A stretch of DNA of 13,748 bases from Halobacteriales archaeon (GTDB lineage Archaea > Halobacteriota > Halobacteria > Halorutilales > JAHENH01): positions 1 to 13,748 of the forward strand of contig JAHENH010000034.1 in assembly GCA_018609935.1 (NCBI GenBank). The letters are read 5' to 3'. The notes under the pieces are model-generated. The model had not been told where the DNA came from. It saw nothing but the letters and a program-made list of their open reading frames with translations, and did not search any database. A program made the translations under genes and the position numbers. This document shows positions 13,743 through 13,748 of this stretch, in pieces (the stretch's first letter is position 1; each line of letters begins with the position of its first letter).

Positions 13743-13748
13743 ACCCAA

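Overview
The window looks like an accessory, heavily decayed stretch of an AT-rich, salt-adapted euryarchaeon. The evidence is archaeal: TATA boxes 25-35 bases ahead of near-leaderless starts, a haloarchaeal-style PAS histidine kinase, a DUF2270 membrane protein, a beta-class carbonic anhydrase, a surface protein of the haloarchaeal Ig-like/coiled-coil/C-terminal-membrane-anchor type, and several IS200/IS605 (tnpA/tnpB) remnants. The AT-rich base composition is unusual for classical Halobacteria. A lineage such as Methanonatronarchaeia or an AT-rich haloarchaeal relative fits, but the sequence alone does not decide this.

Layout. 1-1702: a 5'-truncated surface protein with a perfect 33-bp tandem repeat encoding an acidic His-rich 11-mer, followed by a small membrane-anchored coiled-coil protein. 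2057-2443: 3' end of a tnpB with a right-end hairpin. 3662-2438 (minus): a broken secreted propeller-like/dockerin-like protein. 3743-4041: a broken TrkA-type Rossmann domain. 4181-4309: a probable tnpA 3' scrap. 4387-5799: a broken PAS-PAS histidine kinase. 5870-6533: a broken SAM methyltransferase. 6634-7200: the broken 5' half of a tnpB. 7463-7729: a small membrane protein. 9311-8417 (minus): a broken lipoprotein. 9846-9579 (minus): an unidentified, probably broken gene. 10667-10050 (minus): an intact beta-carbonic anhydrase. 11198-10824 (minus): an intact four-helix membrane protein. 11602-12042: an internally deleted tnpA/tnpB element. 12075-12782: an intact DUF2270 protein. 13121 to the end: a small ribbon-helix-helix-like gene overlapping a tnpB that keeps its RuvC-I motif.

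The main result is the contrast between a few clean genes and a series of genes each carrying several frameshifts and nonsense codons. Many of the latter can be rebuilt by joining frames, so open reading frames alone misrepresent this region. Either it is a graveyard island seeded by IS200/IS605 elements, or part of the damage is indel error in the assembly; some shifts fall in homopolymers. The most interesting intact arrangement is the ribbon-helix-helix/tnpB pair at the right edge, whose promoter carries a perfect inverted repeat in operator position. Its upstream IS-end structure recurs in inverted orientation near 7750.
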